Positions 20,810 through 29,720 of a DNA stretch of 64,000 nucleotides are shown here, in pieces. The position numbers and the translations under genes were made by a program. Position 1 is the stretch's first letter; each line of letters opens with the position of its first letter. Origin of the DNA: Cupriavidus necator N-1. GTDB taxonomy: Bacteria > Pseudomonadota > Gammaproteobacteria > Burkholderiales > Burkholderiaceae. The notes under the pieces were generated by a model. The model ran no database searches and was not told the origin of the DNA. It saw only the letters and a program-made list of their open reading frames with translations. The stretch spans positions 372,001 to 436,000 of the forward strand of contig NC_015726.1 in assembly GCF_000219215.1 (NCBI RefSeq), in the 5' to 3' direction.

Positions 20810-21694
20810 TCAGCCCGCCGGTGCGAGCTCTCGGTGTCTCACCAGCACATTACCATGCGCCCGGAAGTAGTTGGCAAGCCTTTCCGTAATATAGACCGAG
20901 CGATGCTGCCCGCCGGTGCAGCCGATCGCAACGGTCAGGTAGCTGCGGTTGTCGGCAATGAAGCTTGGCAGCCACTTTTCCACATAGGCGCGGATATCCT
21001 CGGCCATTGCCAGCACCATTGGCTGGGCCTGCAGGAAGTCGATCACCGGCGTGTCACGCCCCGTCAGCGGGCGCAAGGCCAGGTCGTAATAGGGGTTGGG
21101 CAGCGAGCGCACGTCGAACACCATGTCCGCATCGCTGGGCACGCCATGCTTGAAGCCGAACGACTCGAACAGCAGCGTCAGCCGCTGGCTGTCGTCGCGG
21201 ATCAGCTCCTTGATCCAGCTGCGCAGCGTATTGGTGCGCACATTGCTGGTGTCGATGCGGTGCGCGGCCTCGGCCAGCGGGCTCAGCAGCGCGCGCTCCA
21301 TCTCGATCGCTTCCATCAGCGCGGTGTCGTTGAAGGCCGGTTCAACGCCAGGGCCCGGCATGCCGTCGGTACGCACCGACAGCGGGTGGCGGCGGCGCGT
21401 CTCGGAATAGCGCTGCACCAGTGCGTCGGTGCTGGCGGTCAGGAACACCACCTCGACCTGGTGCTCCGCGGCCAGCGCGCGCACGGTGTCGGGCAGCTGG
21501 TCGAGCGACTCGCGGCTGCGGATGTCAGTGGCGACGCCCAGGTGCGTATAGCCCTGGCTGTCGAGGTAGCGGGTCAGTTCCGGGATGAACTGAGCCGGCA
21601 GGTTGTCCACGCAGTAGTAGCCTGCGTCTTCGAGCACGTTCAGTGCGACGGACTTGCCGGAACCGGATATGCCGGTGATGAGGATGATGCGCAT
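20810..21694 (-). CDS. rapZ: RNase adapter protein RapZ
   Basis: The 294-residue nucleotide-binding protein has the N-terminal P-loop GISGSGKS, the [11 protein letters not shown] segment and the conserved C-terminal [16 protein letters not shown]. In Enterobacteria RapZ controls glucosamine-6-phosphate synthase through small RNAs. In this lineage the gene belongs to the rpoN-ptsN-hprK neighbourhood and may have a different target. It follows the psiF-like gene on the minus strand. Confidence 0.93.
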   Translation of the reverse strand: MRIILITGISGSGKSVALNVLEDAGYYCVDNLPAQFIPELTRYLDSQGYTHLGVATDIRSRESLDQLPDTVRALAAEHQVEVVFLTASTDALVQRYSETRRRHPLSVRTDGMPGPGVEPAFNDTALMEAIEMERALLSPLAEAAHRIDTSNVRTNTLRSWIKELIRDDSQRLTLLFESFGFKHGVPSDADMVFDVRSLPNPYYDLALRPLTGRDTPVIDFLQAQPMVLAMAEDIRAYVEKWLPSFIADNRSYLTVAIGCTGGQHRSVYITERLANYFRAHGNVLVRHRELAPAG

Positions 21695-21750
21695 AGCAAC
21701 TGAAGCATAGCATCACGTGATGAAGGCGTCATGACACCACGCACAAAGCA

Positions 21751-21780
21751 AGCATGGCGAACCTCGCGGTTCGCCATGCT
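21751..21780. terminator. Hairpin downstream of the psiF-like gene
   Basis: AGCATGGCGAACC-TCGC-GGTTCGCCATGCT is a perfect 13-base stem, 31 bases after the psiF-like stop. The T-tract is short on both strands (TTT on plus, TGCTTTG on minus), so it may be a weak terminator or an RNA 3' end stabiliser. Confidence 0.55.
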
Positions 21781-21811
21781 TTTGCCGTCAGTTTGCGGCG
21801 CTGGGTGCGGC

Positions 21812-22204
21812 TCAGGCTGCCTTGGACAGGCATTCCTTCATGTAGGCCTTGTATTCGTCGCCCTTCTTGCCCTTGCCCGACTTGCTGCAGGAAGCCATTT
21901 TCTCCTGCTGGGTCTTGGACGCGCCCTTGGACAGGCATTCCTTCATGAACGCCTTGCGTTCGTCGCCCTTCTTGCCGGCGGCTTGCGTATTGCAGGCCTT
22001 CATCTTGTCCTGCTGGGCGTTGGCTGCGGGCTTGTCCGGGGTAGCCGGGGTGGCGGGCGTGGCAGGCATGGCCGGCGTTGCCGGTGCGGTGGCCGCTGGC
22101 TTGGCTGGCGTGGCGGGGGTTGCCGGCGTGGCCGTGGTCTGTGCAAAAGCGCTGGCGGCGATCATCGGGGTGACCAGCGCGCACATCGCGATCAGTTTCT
22201 TCAT
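21812..22204 (-). CDS. PsiF repeat family periplasmic protein
   Basis: The 130-residue protein starts at 22204 with a signal peptide (MKKLIAMCALVTPMIAASAFAQ). A low-complexity Ala/Thr/Pro linker with repeated TPA units follows. Two PsiF repeats of about 30 residues come next, each with the pattern KMxxC...GKKGDExKAFMKECLSK. The paired cysteines may form a disulfide. PsiF is phosphate-starvation induced in Escherichia coli, but the function is unknown. It lies between hprK and rapZ. Confidence 0.88.
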   Translation of the reverse strand: MKKLIAMCALVTPMIAASAFAQTTATPATPATPAKPAATAPATPAMPATPATPATPDKPAANAQQDKMKACNTQAAGKKGDERKAFMKECLSKGASKTQQEKMASCSKSGKGKKGDEYKAYMKECLSKAA

Positions 22205-22366
22205 GCTTGCTCTCCTGGGTGTGGAAAACTTCATGGCCGCGCGCCATTGCCGGCGTTGCAGCTTCCGTAACGGGCGCGATGCCCATTACAGCACAAAACG
22301 GAGCATGCCTGAAGCACGTTGACGTTCTGCGTCAACGCCGTTGTAAGCAAATGAAAACGCTGGGGC

Positions 22367-23338
22367 TCAGAGCAGGCGGCCCTGGCCGCGCGAAACCGCA
22401 TCGGCCTGCATCGCGGCGCGCTGCCGGTCCATGAAGTCGCGCAGCGTATCGATGCCGCGCAGGCGCAGGATGGTGTTGCGCACCGCGGCCTCGACCAGCA
22501 CGGCCAGGTTGCGCCCGGCCGCCACCTGGATCTTGACCATGTGGATCGGCAGGCCCAGCACGTCCAGGTATTGCGAATCGAGCGGCAGCCGCTCGAACTC
22601 GCCGTCGTTGCGGCGCACCAACTGCACCACCAGTTTGATCTTCATCTTCCGCCGCACCGCGGTCTCACCGAAGATGGTCTTGATGTCGAGCAGGCCCAGG
22701 CCGCGCACTTCAAGCAGGTTCTGCAGCAGCGGCGGGCAGCGGCCTTCGATAAAATCCGGCCCCAGGCGCACGAAGTCCACGGCATCGTCGGCCACCAGCC
22801 CGTGGCCGCGCGAGATCAGTTCCAGGCCCAGTTCGCTCTTGCCCAGGCCCGATTCGCCCATGATCAGCACGCCCATGCCCAGGATGTCGAGGAAGACCCC
22901 GTGCATGGTCACGCGCGGCGCGGAGATGCGCGACAGGTACAGGCGCAAGTGGTCGATCACCGCGGCCGACGACACCGGCGTGGTGAACAGCGGCGTGGAC
23001 GAGCGCGTGCAGCGCAGTTCCAGGTCGGGCGGCGGCTCCATGCCGTCGGCGATCACCAGGAAGGGCGGCTCCAACAGGATCAGCTCGCCCATCTGGCGCT
23101 TGCGGGTCTCATCGTCCAGCCGCTGGTAATAAGTGATTTCGGGCTTGCCGAGCACCTGGATGCGGTTGGGGTGGATCAGGTTCAGGTGGCCCACCAGGTC
23201 GGCGGCGGAGGTGGCTTCGCGGGCGAACTCCACGTCGAAGGCGCGGTCCGCGCCTTCCAGGCCGGCCACCCACGAGAGTTTGATGTCGGCTGCGTTGTCG
23301 TCGAAGATGGACTGGGAGGTGACGCCGGTGAGTTCCAT
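22367..23338 (-). CDS. hprK: HPr kinase/phosphorylase
   Basis: HprK phosphorylates and dephosphorylates Ser46 of HPr-type phosphocarriers. The 323-residue protein has the Walker A motif [27 protein letters not shown] and the family signature [16 protein letters not shown]. In betaproteobacteria the gene lies beside ptsN and acts in the incomplete nitrogen/carbon PTS rather than in sugar uptake. It is 80 bases downstream of ptsN. Confidence 0.96.
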   Translation of the reverse strand: MELTGVTSQSIFDDNAADIKLSWVAGLEGADRAFDVEFAREATSAADLVGHLNLIHPNRIQVLGKPEITYYQRLDDETRKRQMGELILLEPPFLVIADGMEPPPDLELRCTRSSTPLFTTPVSSAAVIDHLRLYLSRISAPRVTMHGVFLDILGMGVLIMGESGLGKSELGLELISRGHGLVADDAVDFVRLGPDFIEGRCPPLLQNLLEVRGLGLLDIKTIFGETAVRRKMKIKLVVQLVRRNDGEFERLPLDSQYLDVLGLPIHMVKIQVAAGRNLAVLVEAAVRNTILRLRGIDTLRDFMDRQRAAMQADAVSRGQGRLL

Positions 23339-23418
23339 GCGGTATGACTGGTGGGGCGGTTTGCGAAGCGCCTGGCGCCTGCCCGGTCTGGTGCCGGCCC
23401 GCCTGGGGGATCAGGGGA

Positions 23419-23874
23419 TCAGGGATGCCATGCGATCAGCAGCTGATGGACGGCATCGGGCGTCGGCAGCGTGGCCAGTCCTTCGCGCATGTCGCGGTCG
23501 GAAAGCAGTTGCGCGATTTCTGACAGGATTTCCAGGTGCTGCTGCGTAGCCTGTTCGGGCACCAGCAGGAAGATCAGCAGCGATACCGGCTTGCCATCCG
23601 GCGATTCGAACGGAATCGGCTCGGCCAGGCGCATGAAGGCGGCCAGCGGCTGCTTCAGGCCCTTGATGCGGCCGTGCGGGATCGCCACGCCGGCGCCCAG
23701 GCCGGTGGATCCCAGCGACTCGCGCGCGAACAGGTTGTCCGTCACGATGGCGCGCGCCACACCATGGTTGTTCTCGAAGAGGAGCCCGGCCTGCTCGAAC
23801 ACACGCTTCTTGCTGGTGACGCTGACGTCCAGGGTGATGTTGCCGGGTGGCAGCAATTTGGCCAAACGATTCAT
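23419..23874 (-). CDS. ptsN: Nitrogen-regulatory PTS protein EIIA(Ntr)
   Basis: The 151-residue EIIA domain protein has the phospho-accepting histidine in GAGVAIPHGRIKGL. It relays PTS phosphorylation to regulatory targets such as potassium transport and the sigma-54 network. The gene sits between hpf and hprK in the conserved rpoN cluster. The 455 bases before it hold the hpf terminator, so it probably has its own promoter. Confidence 0.94.
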   Translation of the reverse strand: MNRLAKLLPPGNITLDVSVTSKKRVFEQAGLLFENNHGVARAIVTDNLFARESLGSTGLGAGVAIPHGRIKGLKQPLAAFMRLAEPIPFESPDGKPVSLLIFLLVPEQATQQHLEILSEIAQLLSDRDMREGLATLPTPDAVHQLLIAWHP

Positions 23875-24329
23875 GGGCGATGCGCAGGATTTCAGTTAGC
23901 GGGCAGATCGTTCCGCGGGGCAGTGGGCTGGCTCCGGGCTGCCGTTGGCCTGGCCGGAGGCGTCCGGCCCATTATAGAGCAGCGACTACCCCCGTATTGT
24001 GCAGCGCAGCGGGGCAAGCCGGTGCAGAACGATACATGGTGATGCAATCGTGCCTCCGGGCCGGGAGCCGGCGCACCGATGCGGGGCGCGGCCAGGATTC
24101 CCTCTCTTTGTATGGCGCAGCATACACCTTGGCGCTGCGCTTGCGAACACTCTTGCCCATTCGGGTGAAAAGCGTTGGCTCCGGCGCCACAGCCGGGCCG
24201 CACCGCCAGTGCGGGCGCGGCATGCCGGCGGCAACCCGGAACGCAAGGGCGCAAAAAAGCCGCGCTTCGTGGCGCGGCTTGCCTGTTCAATCCTGATTCA
24301 GCAGCCCGCTGCGGGGCTGCCGGGCACGG
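23875..24329. other. Intergenic region between ptsN and hpf
   Basis: Apart from the hpf terminator at 24252-24280 I see no gene or clear repeat here. Several short open frames overlap one another in different phases and have no ribosome sites. A promoter for ptsN-hprK is expected in this stretch, but I cannot point to a convincing one. Confidence 0.5.
24252..24280 (-). terminator. Terminator downstream of hpf
   Basis: On the minus strand AAGCCGCG / CGCGGCTT closes a hairpin followed by TTTTTTGCG. It lies about 50 bases after the hpf stop and ends the rpoN-hpf transcript. Confidence 0.8.
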
Positions 24330-24680
24330 TCATTGCTGCATTTGCGCTGCGGCCATCTGGTACTTGACCGCTTCGCGGTCGTGGCCTTGCACGCGATCCT
24401 TGTAGCGGATCACCTGACGGTCCAGCTTGTCGACGAGTGCGTCGATCGCTGCATATAGGTCTTCGTGATGCGCCTCGACAAAGATGTCCTTGCCCTTGAG
24501 ATGTAGATTAATTTCCGCGTACTGACGCCGGTCCTTTTCCTTGTGGTTGTCGACAGAGAGCAGCACGCTAACGCCAATGACCTGATCGAAATGCCTGACG
24601 ATTCGCTCCAGCTTCGTTTCCACGTACTCACGCAGAGGGGGCGTGATGTCCAGGTGGTGTCCACTGATCTTGAAGTTCAT
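24330..24680 (-). CDS. hpf: Ribosome hibernation promoting factor (short form)
   Basis: The 116-residue protein is a short HPF/sigma-54 modulation protein. It begins [27 protein letters not shown] and has the basic ribosome-binding surface ([29 protein letters not shown]). Such factors bind the 30S decoding centre in stationary phase and help 100S dimer formation. It follows rpoN by 48 bases, the universal arrangement. Confidence 0.95.
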
Positions 24681-24728
24681 AGCGCTTCTCCTTCTGAAAG
24701 AGCCTCACCAGGCAGGCGGTGGGCTCGG

Positions 24729-26210
24729 CTACAAAGACTTGCGGAGATTGACTGCGGGGATCTTCAGGGCTTCGCGATACTTGGCAACAGTGCGGCGCGC
24801 AACAACAAAGCCTTGCTCACCCAGCAGTTCGGCAATGCGACTGTCGGAAAGGGGATTCCTCGGGTCTTCGGCTCCTATCAGTTGCTTGATCAAGGCGCGG
24901 ATGGCCGTTGATGAAGCCGCGCCACCGGTTTCGGTGGACACGTGGCTGCCGAAGAAGTACTTCAGTTCGAAAGTACCCATCGGCGTTGCCATGTATTTAT
25001 TGGTCGTCACCCGGGAGATGGTTGACTCGTGTAAACCCAGTGTATCGGCAATCTCCCGCAAAACCAAGGGGCGCATGGCGATTTCGCCGTGACTGAAAAA
25101 GTTCTTTTGACGCTCGACAATGGCCTGCGAGACACGCAGGATTGTGTCGAACCTTTGCTGGATGTTCTTGATCAGCCAGCGCGCCTCTTGCAGCTTTTGC
25201 TGCAGTCCGGCCGTGCCGGACTCACCCTTCGCGCCACGCAGGATTTGGGCATACATATCGTTGATGCGCAGCCTCGGCATCACATCCGGATTGAGCTGCG
25301 CGATCCAGCCGCCGCCACCCTTGCGCACGAACACGTCCGGCACCACGAAATCCGCTTCCGGGCGGCTGTACGCATGGCCGGGGTAGGGCGCCAGCGAGCG
25401 GATCAGTTCGTGTGCGGACTTCAGTGCCACTTCATCTACCTGCAGCGCCTTCTTCAGCCGCGTGTAGTCGCGTACTGCGAGCAACTCCAGGTGATTGCTA
25501 ACGATGTTCAGCGCCAGTTCGCGTTGCGGGTGCGTCAGGCGTCGCAACTGCAGGGCCAGGCACTCGGCGGCGTTGCGCGCACCCACGCCGGGCGGGTCGA
25601 AACTCTGCAGCAGCGTGAGGATGGCGTGGACTTCGTCGATCTCGAACTCGAGTTCTTCCGGCAACTCCGTGCAGATCTCCTCAAGCGATGCGCTCAGGTA
25701 GCCATCGTCGTCGAGCGATTCGATCAGGAAGATGGCCAGGCCTTTGTCGCGCGCCGAGATCTTCAGCGGCGTGAGCTGCTCCATCAGGTACTCGCGCAGC
25801 GTGGGCTCGGCCTCGCGCAGCTGCATCGGCGTTTTTTCATCCTCGTCGCCCTGGGGGCGGCGGGCAAAGTCGTCCAGGCTCCAGTCGCCGCTGCCGTAGT
25901 CGTCGCCGTTGCCGCTGTCGCCATAGCTGTCGTCGTCACCCGCGCCGTCGGCGCGAGCCTCGCCATTGCCCTGGGGCTCAGCCGGGGCGGGCGCCGGTGC
26001 GCTCTGCAGGTTGACCGAGCCGTCGGCCGCCACGCGCAGCGGGCTTTCGATCCAGTCGTTCTCGCGCTCGAGCAGCGGGTTTTCCGTCAGCGCCTGTTCG
26101 ACCTCTTGCTGCAGTTCCAGCGTGGAGAGCTGCAGCAGCCGGATCGACTGCTGCAGTTGCGGGGTCAGGGCCAGATGCTGGGAAAGACGGAGCTGTAGCG
26201 ACGGTTTCAT
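24729..26210 (-). CDS. rpoN: RNA polymerase sigma-54 factor
   Basis: The 493-residue sigma-54 begins [29 protein letters not shown], the activator-responsive Gln/Leu-rich region I. An acidic region II (about 85-120) rich in Asp and Gly follows, then the core-binding domain. The C-terminal RpoN box is present ([10 protein letters not shown], followed by ALKIP). The HTH is in the region [20 protein letters not shown]. It lies downstream of lptB, as in most proteobacteria. Confidence 0.97.
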   Translation of the reverse strand: MKPSLQLRLSQHLALTPQLQQSIRLLQLSTLELQQEVEQALTENPLLERENDWIESPLRVAADGSVNLQSAPAPAPAEPQGNGEARADGAGDDDSYGDSGNGDDYGSGDWSLDDFARRPQGDEDEKTPMQLREAEPTLREYLMEQLTPLKISARDKGLAIFLIESLDDDGYLSASLEEICTELPEELEFEIDEVHAILTLLQSFDPPGVGARNAAECLALQLRRLTHPQRELALNIVSNHLELLAVRDYTRLKKALQVDEVALKSAHELIRSLAPYPGHAYSRPEADFVVPDVFVRKGGGGWIAQLNPDVMPRLRINDMYAQILRGAKGESGTAGLQQKLQEARWLIKNIQQRFDTILRVSQAIVERQKNFFSHGEIAMRPLVLREIADTLGLHESTISRVTTNKYMATPMGTFELKYFFGSHVSTETGGAASSTAIRALIKQLIGAEDPRNPLSDSRIAELLGEQGFVVARRTVAKYREALKIPAVNLRKSL

Positions 26211-26316
26211 GCGAGCTATTCTATGCGCATCTTTCCGTTGTTGGAACGGAAATTGCTATCGCTTATGCGGTCCGATCGCCGCTGGCTGTGGGAGGGCCCA
26301 CGCGCACCCGCGAAGA

Positions 26317-26339
26317 GGCCTGCCGCTCGCGGGCAGGCC
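26317..26339 (-). other. Hairpin between lptB and rpoN
   Basis: GGCCTGCC-GCTCGCG-GGCAGGCC is a perfect eight-base stem in the 135-base lptB-rpoN gap, with no T-tract. It could attenuate or stabilise the transcript, or act as an mRNA processing signal. Confidence 0.4.
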
Positions 26340-26345
26340 GTTAAG

Positions 26346-27152
26346 TCACATGCGGAAGTTCTCGCCCAGGTAGACGCGCCGCACTGCATCATTGGCGATG
26401 ATTTCCTCGGGCTGGCCCGCGGCCAGCACCGTGCCTTCGCTGATGATGTAGGCGTGGTCGCAGATGCCGAGCGTCTCGCGCACGTTGTGGTCGGTGATCA
26501 GCACGCCGATATTGCGTGCCTTGAGGAAACTGACGATGCGTTGGATCTCGCCCACGGCGATCGGGTCCACGCCGGCGAAGGGTTCGTCCAGCAGGATGAA
26601 GCGCGGCGACGACGCCAGCGCGCGCGCGATTTCCACACGGCGGCGCTCGCCGCCCGACAGCGACAGCGCCGGGTTGTTGCGCAGGTGCGCGATCTGCAGG
26701 TCGTCGAGCAGCGAATCCAGGCGGCGCTCGATCTCGGTCTTGGGCAGCGGCTTGCCGTTGCTCACCTGAAGCTCCAGCACCGCGCGGATGTTCTCTTCGA
26801 CGTTGAGCTTGCGGAACACCGAGGCTTCCTGCGGCAGGTACGACAGCCCCATGCGCGCGCGCTCGTGGATCGGCAGGCCGCTGATGTGGTCGCCGTCGAG
26901 CACGATATCGCCTTCGTCCAGCGCCACCAGGCCCACGATCATGTAGAACGAGGTGGTCTTGCCCGCGCCGTTAGGCCCGAGCAGGCCGACCACCTCGCCG
27001 CTCTTCACGTCGAGCGAGACGTCCTTGACCACCGTGCGCGAGCCATAGCGCTTCTTCAGGTGGCGCACGACCAGCGTGCTGCCGCCGGGAAGGACGGTGG
27101 AGGCTTCGACGGAAGGCTTGTCGGCGATGGTTGCGGTATCGGTCATTGGCAC
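26346..27152 (-). CDS. lptB: LPS export ABC transporter ATP-binding protein
   Basis: LptB powers LPS extraction from the inner membrane with LptFG. The 268-residue ATPase has Walker [19 protein letters not shown], signature [15 protein letters not shown], Walker [17 protein letters not shown] and the switch His in [15 protein letters not shown]. An N-terminal extension of about 24 residues precedes the conserved start. It follows lptA by 51 bases. Confidence 0.96.
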   Translation of the reverse strand: MPMTDTATIADKPSVEASTVLPGGSTLVVRHLKKRYGSRTVVKDVSLDVKSGEVVGLLGPNGAGKTTSFYMIVGLVALDEGDIVLDGDHISGLPIHERARMGLSYLPQEASVFRKLNVEENIRAVLELQVSNGKPLPKTEIERRLDSLLDDLQIAHLRNNPALSLSGGERRRVEIARALASSPRFILLDEPFAGVDPIAVGEIQRIVSFLKARNIGVLITDHNVRETLGICDHAYIISEGTVLAAGQPEEIIANDAVRRVYLGENFRM

Positions 27153-27203
27153 GGTCTGGCGTTCAGGCGTTTCTGGCGCGGGCAGGCAAGCCGGCGCCAG
27201 GCG

Positions 27204-27854
27204 TCAGGGTTTGTTGGCAGGCGCGGGCGCCGTCTTCAGGTCCAGCGGCGAGCCGCCATTGCCCGTGGCGCCGGCCTTCTGGTCCTGGCGCGGCGACAGC
27301 ACCGCGCGCACGCGACCGGACGGATTGGCGGCCGCGGCGTCGCCACTGCCGCCGCCGGCGGCCGTGTAGAACTCCTTGCGGCTGTCGTAGGTCAGCACCG
27401 CGCCGCGGATCTCATCGACCTGCTTGGCGCCCTGCAGGCGCGCCATGCGGGCATTGCCGATCAGCTTGGAGTACTCCTGCTTGCCGTCGTACTCGATGCG
27501 GTCGCCCCAGCCGTCGATGTATTCGTCGACGCCTTCGCGCTTCTGGCGGATGTAGGCCTGCTTGCCCGGCTTGGCGGTGGCTACCGCGAACTGGTAGCCC
27601 TCGGGGTCGGTGCGCAGTTCGGCCGCGTCGGACTTCAGGATCATGGTGCCCTTGGTTAGCACCACGTTGCCGGTCAGCGTATAGATCTGCTTGACGTCGT
27701 CGTAGCTGGCGTTGTCCGCCTCCAGCACCATCGGCTTGTCGCGGTCCGCGCGCTCGGCCAGGGCGGGCTGGGCCAGCAGGCCGAAGGCCATGGCCAGGGC
27801 GAGCAGAGCCGGGGCGGTGCGTCGACGGGACGATGTCGTCAGGGAAGCAGTCAT
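27204..27854 (-). CDS. lptA: LPS transport periplasmic protein LptA
   Basis: The 216-residue protein has a signal peptide (LLALAMAFGLLAQPALA) and the OstA-like beta-jellyroll that bridges LptC and LptD. It includes MVLEADNASYDDVKQIYTLTGNVVLTKGTM. The C-terminal tail is Gly/Ala/Pro-rich. It sits between lptC and lptB in the same orientation. Confidence 0.94.
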   Translation of the reverse strand: MTASLTTSSRRRTAPALLALAMAFGLLAQPALAERADRDKPMVLEADNASYDDVKQIYTLTGNVVLTKGTMILKSDAAELRTDPEGYQFAVATAKPGKQAYIRQKREGVDEYIDGWGDRIEYDGKQEYSKLIGNARMARLQGAKQVDEIRGAVLTYDSRKEFYTAAGGGSGDAAAANPSGRVRAVLSPRQDQKAGATGNGGSPLDLKTAPAPANKP

Positions 27855-27922
27855 GTTGGCAGGGGTTGCTTGAGGGCGTCTGGGTACGTTGGTGCGGGTT
27901 GGTGCGGCCCCCGGGCCGGGGC

Positions 27923-28552
27923 TCAGGACCCCGGCGCGCGGCCTGGGGACGGCCCGGTGATGATGGTGCCGCGTACATTGCCGAGCAATTGTACTTCGCG
28001 CGTGACGTTGTTGAAGATCAGGCCGTTGGCGGTCATCACCGACGGGCCGCGCGTCAGCTTGACTGGCTTGTCGGTCTTGACGATGTCGTCATTGATCAGC
28101 AGCTGGAAATAACTGGATGCGGCGGTCAGCTGCGGGTCCTTGGACACGTCCACGCCCTGCTGGCGCATGACGAAGCCGTTGCCGTACAGGTCGATCACCG
28201 AGCCCTCGGCGTTCATGCGGCCCATATCGGCGCGGGCGGTGACCGGCGGGCGGTCCGGCTCGTACGCGCGCATGGCGGGCCGGGTCACTTCGTAGGTCTG
28301 GTCGTCCTCGAAATGGACCATGCGCTCGCCGGTGAAGCGGATCTTGGTGCTGCCGTCCGGCGCCAGCTCGGTGGCCGAGAAGCGGTCCATGAAGTAATCA
28401 GGCTCATGCTTCTTGGTGCTTTGCGCGGCCAGGTCTTCCTTGGGGGAGTTGATCTGGACCAGCCAGAACGTGCTGCCCGCCACGAAGGCCATCAGCAGCA
28501 GCGGCAGCAGCCGCATGACGATGCCGCTGAGGGAGGCGAGGAGTGCCTGCAT
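27923..28552 (-). CDS. lptC: LPS export protein LptC
   Basis: The 209-residue bitopic protein has an N-terminal membrane anchor (IVMRLLPLLLMAFVAGSTFWLV) and a periplasmic jellyroll domain. The latter contains EPDYFMDRFSATELAPDG and DIVKTDKPVKLTRGPSVMTANGL. It docks on LptBFG and passes LPS to LptA. The gene directly follows kdsD by 43 bases, leaving no room for the kdsC phosphatase gene often found here. Confidence 0.92.
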   Translation of the reverse strand: MQALLASLSGIVMRLLPLLLMAFVAGSTFWLVQINSPKEDLAAQSTKKHEPDYFMDRFSATELAPDGSTKIRFTGERMVHFEDDQTYEVTRPAMRAYEPDRPPVTARADMGRMNAEGSVIDLYGNGFVMRQQGVDVSKDPQLTAASSYFQLLINDDIVKTDKPVKLTRGPSVMTANGLIFNNVTREVQLLGNVRGTIITGPSPGRAPGS

Positions 28553-28595
28553 GGTGTCCTTGGCGTTGTGCCGGTTGTGCCGGGCCCGCGCCCGC

Positions 28596-29579
28596 TCAGA
28601 TGACCTTGGCGCGGGTCAGGTCGTGGATATGCAGCGCGCCGGTCAGGCGGCCGTCGTCGTCCACCACCAGCAGCTGGTTGATGCGGTTGGCTTCCATCAC
28701 CTGCACCGCCTCGACGGCGAGCTGGTTCTCGTTGACCACGTGCGGGTTGTGGTGCATGACCTCGCCGATGGGCACGGTCTTCCAGTCGCGCGGGGTTTCC
28801 AGCAGGCGGCGCAGGTCGCCGTCGGTGAAGACGCCGATGGCGTGTCCGTCCGGATCCACCACGGCGGTCATGGCCATGCCCTTGCGGGTGATTTCCATCA
28901 GCGCCTGGGCCAGCGGCGTGTTCTCACGCACCTCGGGCACGGCGTTGCCGGTGCGCATCACGTCGCGCACATGGGTCAGAAGCTTGCGCCCGAGCGCGCC
29001 GCCGGGGTGCGAGCGGGCGAAGTCTTCCTCGCCAAAGCCGCGCGCATCCAGCACCGCCACTGCCAGCGCATCGCCGAGCGCCAGCGCCGCGGTGGTGCTG
29101 GCCGTCGGCGCCAGGTTCAGCGGGCAGGCTTCTTTCTCGACCGCCGCGTCCAGGTGGACGTCGGCCAGCTTGGCCAGGTTGGAGTCGGGGTTGCCGGTGA
29201 CCGAGATCAGCCGCGCGCCGATGCGCTTGACAATCGGGATGATCGACAGCAGCTCGCCGGTCTCGCCAGAATTGGAGAAGGCGATCAGCACGTCGTCGCG
29301 CGTGACCATGCCCAGGTCGCCGTGGCTGGCTTCGGCCGGGTGCACAAAGAACGCCGGCGTGCCGGTAGAGGCCAGCGTGGCCGCAACCTTGCGTCCGATA
29401 TGGCCGGACTTGCCAATGCCCGAGACGACCACGCGCCCGGTGCATTGCAGGATCAGCAGCACGGCACGGGCAAAGTCGCCGTTCAGGCGTCCGGAAAGTG
29501 CGGAAACCGCATCGGCTTCGGTCTGGAGAGTGTCGCGGGCGAGTCTGAGTGCTCGATCCGCATCGAAATTGGCTATCAT
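28596..29579 (-). CDS. kdsD: Arabinose-5-phosphate isomerase (KdsD/KpsF type)
   Basis: KdsD converts ribulose 5-phosphate to arabinose 5-phosphate for KDO synthesis. The 327-residue protein (start MIANFDADRALRLARDTL at 29579) has an SIS domain with VVSGIGKSGHIGRK and FFVHPAEASHGDLGMV, then two CBS domains (ending LLVVDDDGRLTGALHIHDLTRA). It is divergent from the KefB-type gene and heads the lptCAB-rpoN run. Confidence 0.95.
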   Translation of the reverse strand: MIANFDADRALRLARDTLQTEADAVSALSGRLNGDFARAVLLILQCTGRVVVSGIGKSGHIGRKVAATLASTGTPAFFVHPAEASHGDLGMVTRDDVLIAFSNSGETGELLSIIPIVKRIGARLISVTGNPDSNLAKLADVHLDAAVEKEACPLNLAPTASTTAALALGDALAVAVLDARGFGEEDFARSHPGGALGRKLLTHVRDVMRTGNAVPEVRENTPLAQALMEITRKGMAMTAVVDPDGHAIGVFTDGDLRRLLETPRDWKTVPIGEVMHHNPHVVNENQLAVEAVQVMEANRINQLLVVDDDGRLTGALHIHDLTRAKVI

Positions 29580-29720
29580 GGCGACGAAGTATACCAACGA
29601 ATGCGATGGCGCCTGGCCCGACCCATGGCGCACGTCGTGCTTGCCGTGCTCGCCGTATTTTGCCGGCAGGGTGCCCGTGCCGGGTCGGACGCGCGCCTGG
29701 CCGGTCACCCAGACCGCCTG

